Source: Natrinema mahii (GTDB lineage: Archaea; Halobacteriota; Halobacteria; Halobacteriales; Natrialbaceae). Taken from it: 64,000 bases of DNA. The stretch covers positions 855,388 to 919,387 of the forward strand of contig JHUT02000001.1 in the NCBI GenBank assembly GCA_000690595.2. The letters run 5' to 3'. The position numbers and the translations under genes are program-made. Below, piece after piece: positions 1-8,084 of this stretch. Position 1 is the first letter of the stretch; every line of letters begins with the position of its first letter. Under the pieces are notes generated by a model. The model was given only the letters and a program-made list of their open reading frames with translations. It made no database searches and was not told the DNA's origin.

Positions 1-1536
1 GCGCATGAGCGACTCGTACTCCGCCTCGGAGTAGTTCCGGTAGGGATACGCGCGGCGGAGCGTCGCTTTCAGGTCGGCCTCGGGGCGGATCTCGGCGATG
101 GCCATCCCGTAGACGTGCTGGGCGGCGACGTCCTGGGCGTTCTCGGGGATCGACACCGAGTCGACGAAGCCCTCTTCGGCCTTTTTGAGCATGACTGCAC
201 ACTCGAGGAGTTCGTCCCGATCGAGCGCGATCACGCGGCCGGTGACCGTCTGGCCGACCCGGTGGCCCGCGCGGCCGACCCGCTGGAGGAGGGCGGCGAC
301 CGATTTGGGCGAGCCGACCTGGACCACGAGGTCGACGTGGGGCATGTCGATCCCAAGCTCGAGGCTGGTCGAGGAGGTGACGACGTCGAGGTCGCCCGAC
401 TTCAGGCGGCCCTCGATGTCCTGTCGGACCTCCTTCGAGAGGCTGCCGTGGTGACAGCCGGAGTTTCCCTCGTCGTAGGCGTCGAACCGCTCGCGAAGGT
501 TGTGCAGGACCCGCTCGGCCCCCGAGCGGGTGTTGGTGAACACGAGCGTGTTCGTGTGGTCTTGGACGTGATCGTGGAGGATGCGGTAGAACCTGTCTTG
601 GACGACCTCGCGGGGCGTGTTGATCAGGTCGTCGGTCGGACATTCGAGTTCGATGTCGAACTCGCGGGCGAAGCGGGCGTCGACGATCTCGTAGTCGCGG
701 GAGCGGCCGCCCGGTTCCTCCCGCCCCACGAGGAACTCCGCGACCGCCTCGAGCGGTTCGATCGTCGCCGAGCAGCCGATTCTGGTAATGTCGTGCTCGG
801 TCATCGACTCGAGGCGCTCGAGGCTGACCGAGAGGTGGGTGCCGCGTTTCCCCGCGGCCAGCGAGTGGATCTCGTCGACGATGACGTACTCGACGGTGCG
901 GAGCTTTTCGCGGAACTTCGGCGAGTTGAGCAAGATGGCGAGCGTCTCTGGGGTCGTGTTGAGGATGTGGGGCGTCTCCTCGAGCATCTTCCGGCGCTCG
1001 CTGTCGTCGGTGTCGCCGTGGCGGATGGCGTGGCGGATCTCGCCCATTGCCTCGCCGTCGCGTCGGTCGACGACGGACGCGATCCCCTCGAGGGGCACCG
1101 TCAGGTTGCGGTGGATGTCGTTGGCCAGCGATTTGAGCGGCGAGACGTAGAGACAGTAGACGGAGTTCTCGAGGCCGTCGGGAGATGCCGTCTCCCGAGC
1201 AGACGGACTTCGTCCGTCGACGCCGGACGACTCGCGGTCGCGCCGGTAGAGTTCGTCGATGATCGCGGTAAACGACGCGAGGGTCTTGCCCGACCCTGTT
1301 GGCGCACAGATCAACGTGTTCGTCCCCGCGTGGACGTTCGGGATCGCGCCTCGCTGTGGCGGCGTAAAGAAGCCCCCGTTCTCGGGGACGAACTCGCCGA
1401 ACTCCTCGAGCCACCACTCCTGGACGGCGGGCTCGAGCGAGTCGAAGACGTCGCGGTCCGCGATCGTCGTGGCGTCGGGATCGAAGGGCAACTCGGCGTC
1501 GGCGACCGGCAACTCGAGGCCGTCGTTCCCGTCCAT
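1..1536 (-). CDS. lhr: Lhr-type ATP-dependent DNA helicase, N-terminal part
   Basis: Superfamily 2 helicase of the Lhr (large helicase-related) family, which unwinds DNA or RNA-DNA hybrids and is linked to repair. The frame read leftward from the ATG at 1536 stays open to the window edge, so only about 512 residues of a protein that normally exceeds 900 are seen. Visible motifs in order are Walker A (CAPTGSGKT), motif Ia (YVSPLKSLANDI), the DEIH box (VDEIHSLAAGKRG), SCSATI-like motif III (IGCSATIE), TNTRSGAE, and motifs V/VI (SSTSLELGIDMPHVDLV, LLQRVGRAGH). The C-terminal winged-helix and Lhr-specific domains lie beyond the window. The motif set is specific for Lhr; the precise cellular role is inferred from the family. 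Confidence 0.9.
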   Translation of the reverse strand, partial: MDGNDGLELPVADAELPFDPDATTIADRDVFDSLEPAVQEWWLEEFGEFVPENGGFFTPPQRGAIPNVHAGTNTLICAPTGSGKTLASFTAIIDELYRRDRESSGVDGRSPSARETASPDGLENSVYCLYVSPLKSLANDIHRNLTVPLEGIASVVDRRDGEAMGEIRHAIRHGDTDDSERRKMLEETPHILNTTPETLAILLNSPKFREKLRTVEYVIVDEIHSLAAGKRGTHLSVSLERLESMTEHDITRIGCSATIEPLEAVAEFLVGREEPGGRSRDYEIVDARFAREFDIELECPTDDLINTPREVVQDRFYRILHDHVQDHTNTLVFTNTRSGAERVLHNLRERFDAYDEGNSGCHHGSLSKEVRQDIEGRLKSGDLDVVTSSTSLELGIDMPHVDLVVQVGSPKSVAALLQRVGRAGHRVGQTVTGRVIALDRDELLECAVMLKKAEEGFVDSVSIPENAQDVAAQHVYGMAIAEIRPEADLKATLRRAYPYRNYSEAEYESLMR

Positions 1537-1699
1537 GCTCGTCGTCTCAGGGGGCGGCGTGTAAGAGGGTTTGGACGGCGCGGTGAAAGTGAAACCGCGG
1601 GTGGGGAGCGTCTGCGGTGGTCGTGCCGGGAGTCGCCGAACCGCGGCAGTCACGGGGAAGCCACAATACAGATATCCCCTCGTTCGTGACTGTCAGGAA

Positions 1700-2983
1700 A
1701 TGCTATCGTCGCGAACCCTGACCGCCGTCGTTCTCGTCATCGGCCTGCTCACCGCGGGGGTCGTGGCGGGAACGACGATCGTCGACCTCGACGGCGACGG
1801 GCGGTCGGTGGTCGCGGAGGTCCGGGATGGGACCGCGCCGCTCGAGGCCGATACCGACGGTGACGGGCTCGACGACGACGTGGAGCGCCGGCTGGGGACG
1901 GATCCGACCGCGGCCGATACCGACAGCGACGGGCTCGCGGACGGTGCCGAGGTCGACGAGTACGGCACGGACCCGACCGCGGCCGATACCGACGACGACG
2001 GGCTGGACGACAGAGCGGAAGTCGACGAGTACGAGACCGATCCCACGGCCGCGGACACGGACGACGACGGCCTCGCGGACGGCCTCGAGATCGAGGCCGG
2101 CACGGACCCCCACGACAGCGACACGGACGACGACCGGCTGAACGACGCCGCGGAACGCCGTGAGTACGGCACCGACCCGACCGATCCGGACACCGACGGC
2201 GACGGCCTCGAGGACGGCGTGGAGCGGCGCTTGCACGGCACGGACCCGACCGCGGCCGATACCGACGCCGACGGCCTCGACGACGGTGCCGAGGTCGACG
2301 AGTACGACACCGATCCGACCGATCCGGACACCGACGGCGACGGGTTCGCGGACGGTACGGAGGTCCACCGAGAGGACCGCCTCCCCAACGCGGACCCGCT
2401 TCGGACGGATGTCTACGTCGAGATAGACACCATGGCGGGAACCGACCTCTCGGAGGCGGAAGCCGACCGGATCGTCGAGCGGTTCGCAACCGCTCCGCTC
2501 GAGAACCCGGACGGGTCGACGGGCGCGGACCTCCATCTCGTCTTCGACGAGACGCTGCCCCGGGAAGACGAGACGGACGTCGACGACTTGACGCGGTATC
2601 GGTCCCAGTACTTCGACGGCTCGGGCGCGGGGTATCACTATCTGGTGATCGTCGACGACGTCGCGGGCGGAACGGCGACGACGAACGTCATCGGGAAGGC
2701 GACGCTGGGGACCATGATGGTCGAGGATCAGCCCGAACGCCACGAGACCGGTTCGACGGCGATGCACGAACTCGGCCACTCGCTCGGTCTCACCGACGGG
2801 GACTTCGAGGGGATCGACTCCGATCAGTACCCCTTCGCACAGTACCCAAGCGTGATGAACTACAACGCGCCGAGTGACTACTACGGCTTCTCCACCGGCG
2901 GCGGCTACCGGGACTTCGACGACTGGGGCTATCTGGCCAAGTCCCTGTTCACGCCGGATACGACGGCCGTGACGGTGGAGTAG
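1700..2983 (+). CDS. Secreted metalloprotease with thrombospondin type 3 repeats
   Basis: The start at 1700 puts a hydrophobic signal segment (TAVVLVIGLLTAGVVAGTTI) at the N-terminus. Roughly residues 45-220 are seven complete and one partial thrombospondin type 3 calcium-binding repeats of the DTDxDGLxD...GTDPT type. The C-terminal domain carries HELGHSLGLTD followed about 30 residues later by SVMNY. This is the HExxHxxGxxD zinc site plus Met-turn of metzincin-type peptidases, with aspartate as third ligand as in snapalysin-like enzymes. I infer an exported, calcium-stabilised zinc protease, possibly surface associated. A start at 1571 is also open but would put 43 unlikely residues before the signal segment. 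Confidence 0.75.
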   Translation: MLSSRTLTAVVLVIGLLTAGVVAGTTIVDLDGDGRSVVAEVRDGTAPLEADTDGDGLDDDVERRLGTDPTAADTDSDGLADGAEVDEYGTDPTAADTDDDGLDDRAEVDEYETDPTAADTDDDGLADGLEIEAGTDPHDSDTDDDRLNDAAERREYGTDPTDPDTDGDGLEDGVERRLHGTDPTAADTDADGLDDGAEVDEYDTDPTDPDTDGDGFADGTEVHREDRLPNADPLRTDVYVEIDTMAGTDLSEAEADRIVERFATAPLENPDGSTGADLHLVFDETLPREDETDVDDLTRYRSQYFDGSGAGYHYLVIVDDVAGGTATTNVIGKATLGTMMVEDQPERHETGSTAMHELGHSLGLTDGDFEGIDSDQYPFAQYPSVMNYNAPSDYYGFSTGGGYRDFDDWGYLAKSLFTPDTTAVTVE

Positions 2984-3044
2984 TTGCCACGGCCGAACCG
3001 GGCCCTCCCGGCCGGATCGACGCCGCGAACCGTCCCGTCCCGGA

Positions 3045-3320
3045 TCAGTTCTCGTTTTCGCTCCGCGTCGATCCCCCGGCCGAAACGTCCGCGGAGAGCT
3101 CTATTTCGCCCGAATCGTCGATATGGATCCGATGACCGCGATAGGAGAACTCGACGGCGACGGGCGTCCACGACCCGTCGCCGACCGGCCGATACAGCGC
3201 GTCCAGCGCATCGGTATCCACGACCGCGTGCAACGGCGGCTCGAGATCGATCGGATCGACGCCTTCGCGTGCCGCCACCCCCTGTACAACCCGAATGCTG
3301 GTCGGAACCGTCGTGGGCAT
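3045..3320 (-). CDS. HalOD1 output domain protein
   Basis: A 91-residue protein whose pattern (ending of strand 1 in PLHAVVDTDALDAL, then VAVEFSYRGHRIHIDDSGEI) matches the HalOD1 domain, a small haloarchaeal output domain found alone or joined to response-regulator or bacterio-opsin-activator proteins. Its biochemical activity is not known. The ATG at 3320 gives a full-length domain. It is transcribed convergently with the metalloprotease gene and nothing suggests an operon. Confidence 0.75.
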   Translation of the reverse strand: MPTTVPTSIRVVQGVAAREGVDPIDLEPPLHAVVDTDALDALYRPVGDGSWTPVAVEFSYRGHRIHIDDSGEIELSADVSAGGSTRSENEN

Positions 3321-3472
3321 ATGTCAGCGGCCAACGACGACGTAAATAAGCCCCTCGATCCTTTGCTGACGCACGGCAGACGCACGTCAGACACGTATCA
3401 GTTACCGTATCTTCCGTGGTCGACTCGAGCAGTCGGCCCCAAACGGTTACCAGGGTAGAAATCCCCAATACG

Positions 3473-3478
3473 TTTATA
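3473..3478 (+). promoter_or_regulatory. TATA box for candidate RNA
   Basis: The hexamer TTTATA sits about 22-25 bases ahead of the first base-paired nucleotide of the structured region at 3501, which is the usual archaeal spacing from TATA box to transcript start. Confidence 0.5.
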
Positions 3479-3497
3479 CCCGTTCTCCTTACACGTA

Positions 3498-3637
3498 CAT
3501 AGCCCAGCAGAGCTGGTGCCACCGCCGCCCGGCACCAGTGGGCTGTCAGAGGCATTCCACCCACCGCCGAACGACCGTCTCTCGGGCGTCACGACGGCCG
3601 TTCGGTCACGCTTCCGGGCGTCGCGTTGCCGTTTTTT
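3498..3637 (+). ncRNA. Candidate small structured RNA with terminator
   Basis: No convincing reading frame is present. The sequence folds into a strong hairpin: outer arms AGCCCA (3501-3506) with TGGGCT (3539-3544) and inner arms CTGGTGCC (3513-3520) with GGCACCAG (3531-3538). A second hairpin pairs 3568-3579 with 3593-3604 with one mismatch and is followed by six Ts at 3632-3637, like an intrinsic terminator. With the TATA box at 3473 this describes a transcript of about 140 nt. I do not recognise it as SRP RNA, RNase P RNA or a tRNA. An untranslated leader is excluded because the next gene lies on the other strand. Confidence 0.5.
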
Positions 3638-3667
3638 CGTTCACGGTTCGGGACGGACAGCCGCCGG

Positions 3668-4111
3668 TCAGATCGTGACCGCCCGCTCGAGGACGATCGA
3701 CTCCGAACCCGGCGTGTGCGCGACGCCGGTGAGTTCGATCGTGGTGTCCCCCGACGGTACCTCTTCGAACGTGACCCGCTCGCCGCTTTCCCTGACGGTC
3801 CGGTCGATCGACGAGTCCGTCGTCGCGCCGGCGGTGATGTCGTCACCGCCGGTTTCGGCCGTGAGAGCGACGCGGTCGCTCGAGCCGATATCGAGGACGA
3901 TCACCGTCACCGAGCCGTTATCGGTGCCGGGCGTGACCTCAGTTTCGACCGCGGCCCGGGCACCCCCATCGAGCAGGTCGCCGAAGCCGAGGAAGTACGT
4001 CCCGATGGCGGCCGCCAAGACGATTGCGACCGCGATCATGAGGACGGTCGAGACGACCGGGCTCACCCCCCGGTCGCCCCCTCGCCGTGACGGACTGTCG
4101 CCGGCGGTCAT
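3668..4111 (-). CDS. Archaeal type IV pilin-like protein
   Basis: The ATG at 4111 follows a G-rich stretch that can serve as ribosome binding site, and gives 147 residues starting with a short charged leader, then RGVSPVVSTVLMIAVAIVLA. This is the class III (prepilin peptidase PibD) signal plus hydrophobic assembly segment of haloarchaeal pilins. The rest is a beta-rich, threonine- and acid-rich ectodomain. An upstream in-frame start at 4225 adds 38 basic residues in front of the signal and is unlikely. It is more distant from the pilin family at 5562-6445 and 10525-11835. Confidence 0.75.
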   Translation of the reverse strand: MTAGDSPSRRGGDRGVSPVVSTVLMIAVAIVLAAAIGTYFLGFGDLLDGGARAAVETEVTPGTDNGSVTVIVLDIGSSDRVALTAETGGDDITAGATTDSSIDRTVRESGERVTFEEVPSGDTTIELTGVAHTPGSESIVLERAVTI

Positions 4112-4701
4112 CGATCCACCCCCGGATCGAACCGTCGCGCGGCCCGCGAGCCCACCCCGGCCCGCGTCGGACTGCGACGGTGTCGGTGGCGCGTTCCGGC
4201 GTCGATCGCCGTCGGCACCCACCAACCACTGTCGTCACCTGGTCCCCTCGGATTGCTTGTCGGTCCTCCATTGTCCACCCGCCCCGCAGCCCCCGGACGG
4301 TCCCACTGGCTCGAGTCCGCGCCGGCCTCGAGCAATCGCGGTCGAGCCCCGCCCGACCGCCGTCGTTCGAGTCCATCCTGACGGCTGCGAGTGTATCCAG
4401 CCGATGGAAGCCCCATATAAGTACCAGATAGTGAGAGGAATCCGGCCGAGCGATACGGTGCGAGCGTTTTCAGCCGTAATAATCAGGGTCCACTGGAGCG
4501 GCTACAGCACGGGCTTGAAACGATATCGCCGTGCGATCGACTCGGAACGTGAGAGATCAACGTCTCTCACACGAGCGGGCAACCGGAGTTCGTTGTAGCG
4601 GGGCGGTGACGCCTGCACCCTCGAGCGAACCTGGATCGGCGACCCGTCGGCGAGCGGACGCTATCTGGTTCCTCAGGCCAAATTCCCGACCACTAACAGT
4701 A
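4112..4701. other. Region without a protein gene
   Basis: No reading frame here has believable composition. There is a perfect 8-bp hairpin, GTGAGAGA (4549-4556) with TCTCTCAC (4563-4570). A TATA-like sequence at about 4413-4420 could be read on either strand. Nothing else is apparent. Confidence 0.4.
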
Positions 4702-4709
4702 GATATAAG
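4702..4709 (+). promoter_or_regulatory. TATA box for pseudoknot RNA candidate
   Basis: GATATAAG lies about 25-28 bases before the start of the structured region at 4730, the spacing expected for an archaeal promoter. Confidence 0.4.
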
Positions 4710-4727
4710 CCAGTTCGTGATAACAAT

Positions 4728-4830
4728 CCGAACGGAAGCCAGTCTCCAACAGCGGACGCGACGGGGGCACGCGTCGAAATGCCCCGGGTGCAGGAACACC
4801 CGAGACGTGGCTTCCAACCCTGCAAGGGGA
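4728..4830 (+). ncRNA. Candidate structured RNA with pseudoknot
   Basis: A closing helix of 13 pairs with one bulged G joins 4734-4746 and 4802-4815 (GGAAGCCA with TGGCTTCC, then G-C, then TCTC with GAGA). Inside it GACGCG (4755-4760) pairs with CGCGTC (4770-4775), and the loop of that hairpin, GGGGCA (4764-4769), can pair with TGCCCC (4780-4785), giving an H-type pseudoknot. A further hairpin pairs CGGGTG (4785-4790) with CACCCG (4797-4802), so these elements compete at their ends. A TATA box sits at the right distance. I do not recognise the family. Confidence 0.45.
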
Positions 4831-4858
4831 TTTGAAAGCCATGCTCGAGTTCGTTCTA

Positions 4859-4878
4859 GCGGGATATAAACGTCCCGC
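4859..4878 (+). promoter_or_regulatory. TATA box inside a palindrome
   Basis: GCGGGA (4859-4864) and TCCCGC (4873-4878) form a perfect inverted repeat around TATAAACG. The TATA box is well placed for the zinc-finger gene at 4935, so the palindrome could be an operator that blocks TBP binding. Confidence 0.45.
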
Positions 4879-4934
4879 ACGACAGTGGAATCAACCTCGA
4901 CGACTGACGCCGACTGCCACCCGCGGGGCCAGCC

Positions 4935-5123
4935 ATGGGTGAGGACCGGTCCTCGAGCGGGGATGACCAATCCGACGACGAGTGGTCGGTCCCGGACTGC
5001 CCCCGCTGTGGCCGCCCCGTCTGGATCGTGACCGTCTCCGGCCCCGGCCCGGGCACCGCCTCGCCCTGTGGCTGTCCCGTCGCGCCCGAACTGCTCGCGG
5101 ACGACCCCGACCGCGAGCGGTAG
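4935..5123 (+). CDS. Small CPxCG-type zinc-finger protein
   Basis: A 62-residue protein with an acidic N-terminal tail and the metal-binding pattern CPRCG...CGC in its middle. It belongs to the many very small zinc-finger proteins of haloarchaea, several of which have been tied to biofilm or motility phenotypes in other species. The ATG at 4935 is about 60 bases after a TATA box embedded in a palindrome. Function is not known. Confidence 0.6.
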   Translation: MGEDRSSSGDDQSDDEWSVPDCPRCGRPVWIVTVSGPGPGTASPCGCPVAPELLADDPDRER

Positions 5124-5345
5124 GGGTCGGCTCACGGCTCGAGGGGATTTATCGCGGCCGTTCATTCACGAATGTTCGTCGGAACCCGTCGTTCATCCAA
5201 TCAGGATTCTGGTCGTCGGCGGATCGCACCCCTCATCCGTGAACGTGGGTCTGGAATGACGACTCCGCATCATCTCCGAACTCGAGTCGTGGAATCGCAA
5301 CACGGGAATGGTTTCAAGACGACGCTGTAGCCCGGATAGCACCTG
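5124..5345. other. No gene seen
   Basis: Spacer between the zinc-finger gene and the pilin promoter and leader. I see no coding frame or strong repeat in it. Confidence 0.4.
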
Positions 5346-5733
5346 CTGATTTTCAGTTTTGAAATCCAAATCAGTTCATGAGAAACTCACTAACCTTTAT
5401 CTATATATGGTAGCAGTAGCGTCTTGGCTACAAGCACCAAGTGGAACGGCAGGAAGGCGCGTCGGGTTGGTTGGAGGCTCCCAATCCCCCTTCGCGCATG
5501 AAGTGGTATCATACCACTCTGCATAGACTTTCCGACCGTTCACAGCGGTGCTGTGGTACACATGGACTTAACGCAATACAGATCGAAGCTGATCGGAAAC
5601 GAAGATGAACGGGCAGTATCGCCAGTTATTGGTGTTATCCTGATGGTTGCAATCACGGTCATTCTCGCGGCCGTGATCGCTGCGTTCGTTCTTGACCTCG
5701 GTCAAGGTCAAAGCGCAAATCCTCAGGCGGGGG
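5346..5733 (+). repeat. Left arm of long inverted repeat (pilin promoter, leader, N-terminus)
   Basis: This stretch is about 85-90 percent identical by eye to the reverse complement of 11664-12051. The match runs from upstream of the TATA-like sequence through the whole 5' leader into the codons for the conserved pilin N-terminus. Exact shared blocks include TTTATCTATATATGGTAGCA and GAACGGCAGGAAGGCGCGTC. Confidence 0.85.
5395..5561 (+). promoter_or_regulatory. Pilin promoter and structured 5' leader
   Basis: A TATA-like stretch (TTTATCTATATATGG, 5397-5410) is followed by about 130 nt before the pilin ATG. The leader can form AGTGGTA-TCA-TACCACT and CACAGC-GGT-GCTGTG, the second ending just before the start codon. 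In the opposite-strand copy at 11836-12000 the second hairpin is kept and the first keeps a shorter stem despite changes, which suggests RNA-level control of pilin synthesis. Confidence 0.55.
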
Positions 5734-5978
5734 TCACAACTGAAAACGTTGACACTGACAATGACGGTACTGACGACGATGTCCGTGTCACGATCAACAA
5801 CATTCAGCGTGCAGATAAAATCGAATATCAGGTTGGAGGTTCTGGCTGGACAGAGATCGGATCGTCTGAAGTTGGGGATAGTGATACAGTTGGTGCATCG
5901 GATGGTGATAACATAATCATCCGGGCTACTTATGAGGGAGATAGTGCTGTGTTAACCGAAACGACGGCAGAATTCTGA
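5562..5978 (+). CDS. Type IV pilin (PilA family)
   Basis: 138 residues. The first part, [20 protein letters not shown], is a class III signal peptide cut by PibD before the hydrophobic assembly segment [20 protein letters not shown]. The remainder is a short beta-rich head with an acidic DNDGTDDDV stretch. Haloarchaeal PilA proteins share a nearly invariant hydrophobic segment and build adhesion pili. The ATG at 5562 matches the start used in the homologous gene at 11835; a GTG nine bases upstream is less likely. It is followed five bases later by a second pilin, so the two form an operon. Confidence 0.85.
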   Translation: MDLTQYRSKLIGNEDERAVSPVIGVILMVAITVILAAVIAAFVLDLGQGQSANPQAGVTTENVDTDNDGTDDDVRVTINNIQRADKIEYQVGGSGWTEIGSSEVGDSDTVGASDGDNIIIRATYEGDSAVLTETTAEF

Positions 5979-5983
5979 TAGAT

Positions 5984-6445
5984 ATGGATCTGAAAGATTA
6001 TCGATCATCGTTAATCGGGAACGAAGACGAACGGGCAGTATCGCCAGTTATCGGCGTGATACTGATGGTTGCAATCACTGTTATCCTCGCAGCTGTGATC
6101 GCAGCCTTCGTGCTTGACCTTGGCCAAGGCCAGAGTGCAAATGCCCAGGCAGGATTAGGGTTTGAAACAACAGCACAGGACGACACTAGCACTAATGACG
6201 CAGCAGAAGGTGAAATGCGAATCACGATCAATTCTATCCAGAGAGCAGACTCATTCAGTGTCTCCGCTGATAACGTTGACGGTGGTTCAACAGAGTCTGC
6301 GCCGTCTACTTCAGGAACATCCTCATTCAGTGAAGTAGGAGATACGGCGTCTGTTAGTAACTTGGAAAATGGTGACACTGTCACAGTTACTGCAACCTAC
6401 GATGGTTCCTCTACTGTGATTGGTACCTACACTCACGAAGTCTAA
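5984..6445 (+). CDS. Type IV pilin (PilA family)
   Basis: 153 residues, second gene of the operon. It has the same N-terminal layout as its neighbour ([20 protein letters not shown], then the conserved hydrophobic segment ending in [14 protein letters not shown]), with a different, serine- and threonine-rich head. The repeated N-terminal codons make it a third site for recombination with the pilins at 10525-11835. The role is pilus subunit, probably exchangeable with its paralogues. Confidence 0.85.
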   Translation: MDLKDYRSSLIGNEDERAVSPVIGVILMVAITVILAAVIAAFVLDLGQGQSANAQAGLGFETTAQDDTSTNDAAEGEMRITINSIQRADSFSVSADNVDGGSTESAPSTSGTSSFSEVGDTASVSNLENGDTVTVTATYDGSSTVIGTYTHEV

Positions 6446-6936
6446 CTACGCTTTATTTTTCTTCGTTATACAGATTTGTCGCCCGCTATCGCTCAAATAG
6501 CGATTTTGAAGCCTGCCTGTAGCTCTAATGTCGGAATCATACCCGCGATAAGTGGCAAACACTCCAATTATTGGTATCTCTGTAAATACAATGCTGCATG
6601 GGGTTGAATTAGAGCATATAAATGGAGCAGTTGCCGTCAATCCTCTTGGAATCTTACCAGAATTGTCGGGTTTATGGATTATCTCGGAGAGGTGAATTAC
6701 TGACTAAGCACATGGCTTTCCCAATCAAAAGAACGCTCCTATCATGACTTGTCGGGGAAATTAAATAGACCTGATAGGTGGCATTTTCACGCTGATTTTC
6801 ATACCGGTATCGTTCCACAATTGGTTCGGTCACCACGCTGCAATTCAGTGACCAACTGACTTCACGCTGACCAGCGCGTTTTACAGTGTCTGCGGGACGA
6901 TTGTTGCGTTACTCTCTCGTTCGTTGCGTCGCGAAA
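6446..6936. other. Region without a convincing gene
   Basis: Moderately A+T-rich DNA between the host pilin operon and attL. A T-rich stretch follows the pilin stop and may terminate transcription. A leftward frame of 64 codons at 6446-6640 has no supporting features. In an unoccupied chromosome this DNA would lie directly downstream of tRNA-Pro. Confidence 0.4.
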
Positions 6937-7002
6937 AGTGGGACCGCCGAGGTCATCGATTCGTCCGTTACGCACGCGGGTCTGATCGGTCATCGTAGTC
7001 AT
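6862..7002 (-). CDS. Possible small ORF across attL
   Basis: The ATG at 7002 overlaps the integrase stop codon in an ATGA arrangement, giving 46 residues (MTTMTDQTRVRNG...). The frame runs across the 15-bp attL repeat, so the downstream half is host DNA and the product would change on excision. Small genes downstream of the integrase assist recombination in the related virus SNJ2, which makes this worth listing. No domain is visible and it may be spurious. Confidence 0.3.
   Translation of the reverse strand: MTTMTDQTRVRNGRIDDLGGPTFRDATNERVTQQSSRRHCKTRWSA
6937..6951. repeat. attL: copy of the tRNA-Pro 3' end
   Basis: AGTGGGACCGCCGAG is identical to 25905-25919, where it forms the 3' end of tRNA-Pro. 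It lies just beyond the integrase stop codon, where an attachment site is expected. Confidence 0.85.
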
Positions 7003-8084
7003 GCTGAATCCTCCGTAAGGAACTCTCGGCGGGACTGCATCCGCCGAATCGGGTCCGGATGATCGTAATGCTCCCTGATCACCTCTGGGGTGGCGTTCAC
7101 TCGCTCCGCGACGACTTCCGGCGGCCAGCCCTCGTCGCGCATGTGCGTGATCGCTCCCGTTCGAATCGGGTGGGGGGACCGGCTCGAGGGACACCGCGCC
7201 TCGAGCCCATGCTCCAGGGCTTCGCAGTTCGTCGTGTCGCGATCGTGTGGGCATCCGCCCCACCGACAGGGCTGGGTCATAATGTAGATCTCCCGCCGGA
7301 TGCTCGACTTCGAGACTCGCGGGCGATCTCCCTTTTTGGTCGTCAGTAACGGCCGCCGGTCGTCCGGATCGACGCGCTCAACGCGGTTCACGTCGATGTA
7401 CTCCCGAACGCGGTCCGCGACCTCCTGGTCGATCGCCACCGGACGCTCGCCTTCGCGTTTGTTCTTCAGCGGCGTCGACTCGCGGTGACGGAAGTACACG
7501 AACGGCAGTTCGACCGCCTCGAGCGCCGCCGAATCGATGTCGTCCTGATGCTGCAACCGCTCGAGGTCCGACTCATCGAAGAAACAATCCCCCAGATCGA
7601 GCGAGCGGAGCCCACCGAGTCGACACCCAGTGTGCCAGAGTAGTTCGAACATCACCTGTCGTCGCGACGCGCGCTCGTACCGGTGGAGGTTCTCCCGAAC
7701 CGTCTCGGCGCGCTCGGCGGATAGCAGCTCGTCGTTGACCCGGTCGGCGAGGTCGACGGACGGAACCTCGACCTTCGCCGGAAGCCCCGACTCGACTGCG
7801 TCGATCCGCTCGCAGAACTGGATGAATTGCTTGAGCGTCCCGATCTGGTTGTTCAGGGTCGACACCTTCAGCCCATCCGCACGACGAGCCGAGTCGAACC
7901 GGAACACGTCGCGGCTCGTCAGGTCGTTCATGTTATCGATCCCTTCCGAGTCGCACCACTCGAGAAACGGCTTCAGTCGGTAGCGGTAGCTCTGTAGTGT
8001 CTCGTCGGCCCGCGTGGACTGCAGCCGGTCGAGCCACATGTCGACTGGCTCGCGCGGTGCGATCGGCTCAAGGTCGTCACTCAT
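6999..8084 (-). CDS. int: Tyrosine integrase of the provirus
   Basis: 361 residues from the ATG at 8084. The N-terminal part (about 1-110) is a SAM-like core-binding domain. The catalytic domain shows the first arginine in HTGCRLGGLRSL, a lysine in PLKNKREGERP, the HPIR box for histidine and second arginine, and the tyrosine in VIREHYDHPD near the end. These are the residues of XerC/D-type recombinases that cut and join att sites through a tyrosine-DNA bond. The gene ends about 50 bases from attL. It is coupled to the PadR-like gene by an 8-base overlap. A longer frame starts at 8177 but its extra residues are the overlapping PadR reading. Confidence 0.9.
   Translation of the reverse strand: MSDDLEPIAPREPVDMWLDRLQSTRADETLQSYRYRLKPFLEWCDSEGIDNMNDLTSRDVFRFDSARRADGLKVSTLNNQIGTLKQFIQFCERIDAVESGLPAKVEVPSVDLADRVNDELLSAERAETVRENLHRYERASRRQVMFELLWHTGCRLGGLRSLDLGDCFFDESDLERLQHQDDIDSAALEAVELPFVYFRHRESTPLKNKREGERPVAIDQEVADRVREYIDVNRVERVDPDDRRPLLTTKKGDRPRVSKSSIRREIYIMTQPCRWGGCPHDRDTTNCEALEHGLEARCPSSRSPHPIRTGAITHMRDEGWPPEVVAERVNATPEVIREHYDHPDPIRRMQSRREFLTEDSA

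Noticed and set aside
115..1689. Long rightward open frame over the helicase
   Set aside because: It is antisense to a gene with a complete set of helicase motifs and results from high GC content.
1693..2779. Long leftward frames opposite the metalloprotease
   Set aside because: Low-complexity mirror of the repeated Asp-rich codons; the forward frame has signal, repeats and zinc site.
3516..4598. 360-codon rightward frame
   Set aside because: Proline/arginine-rich, no motif, overlaps the pilin-like gene in antisense and both candidate RNAs.
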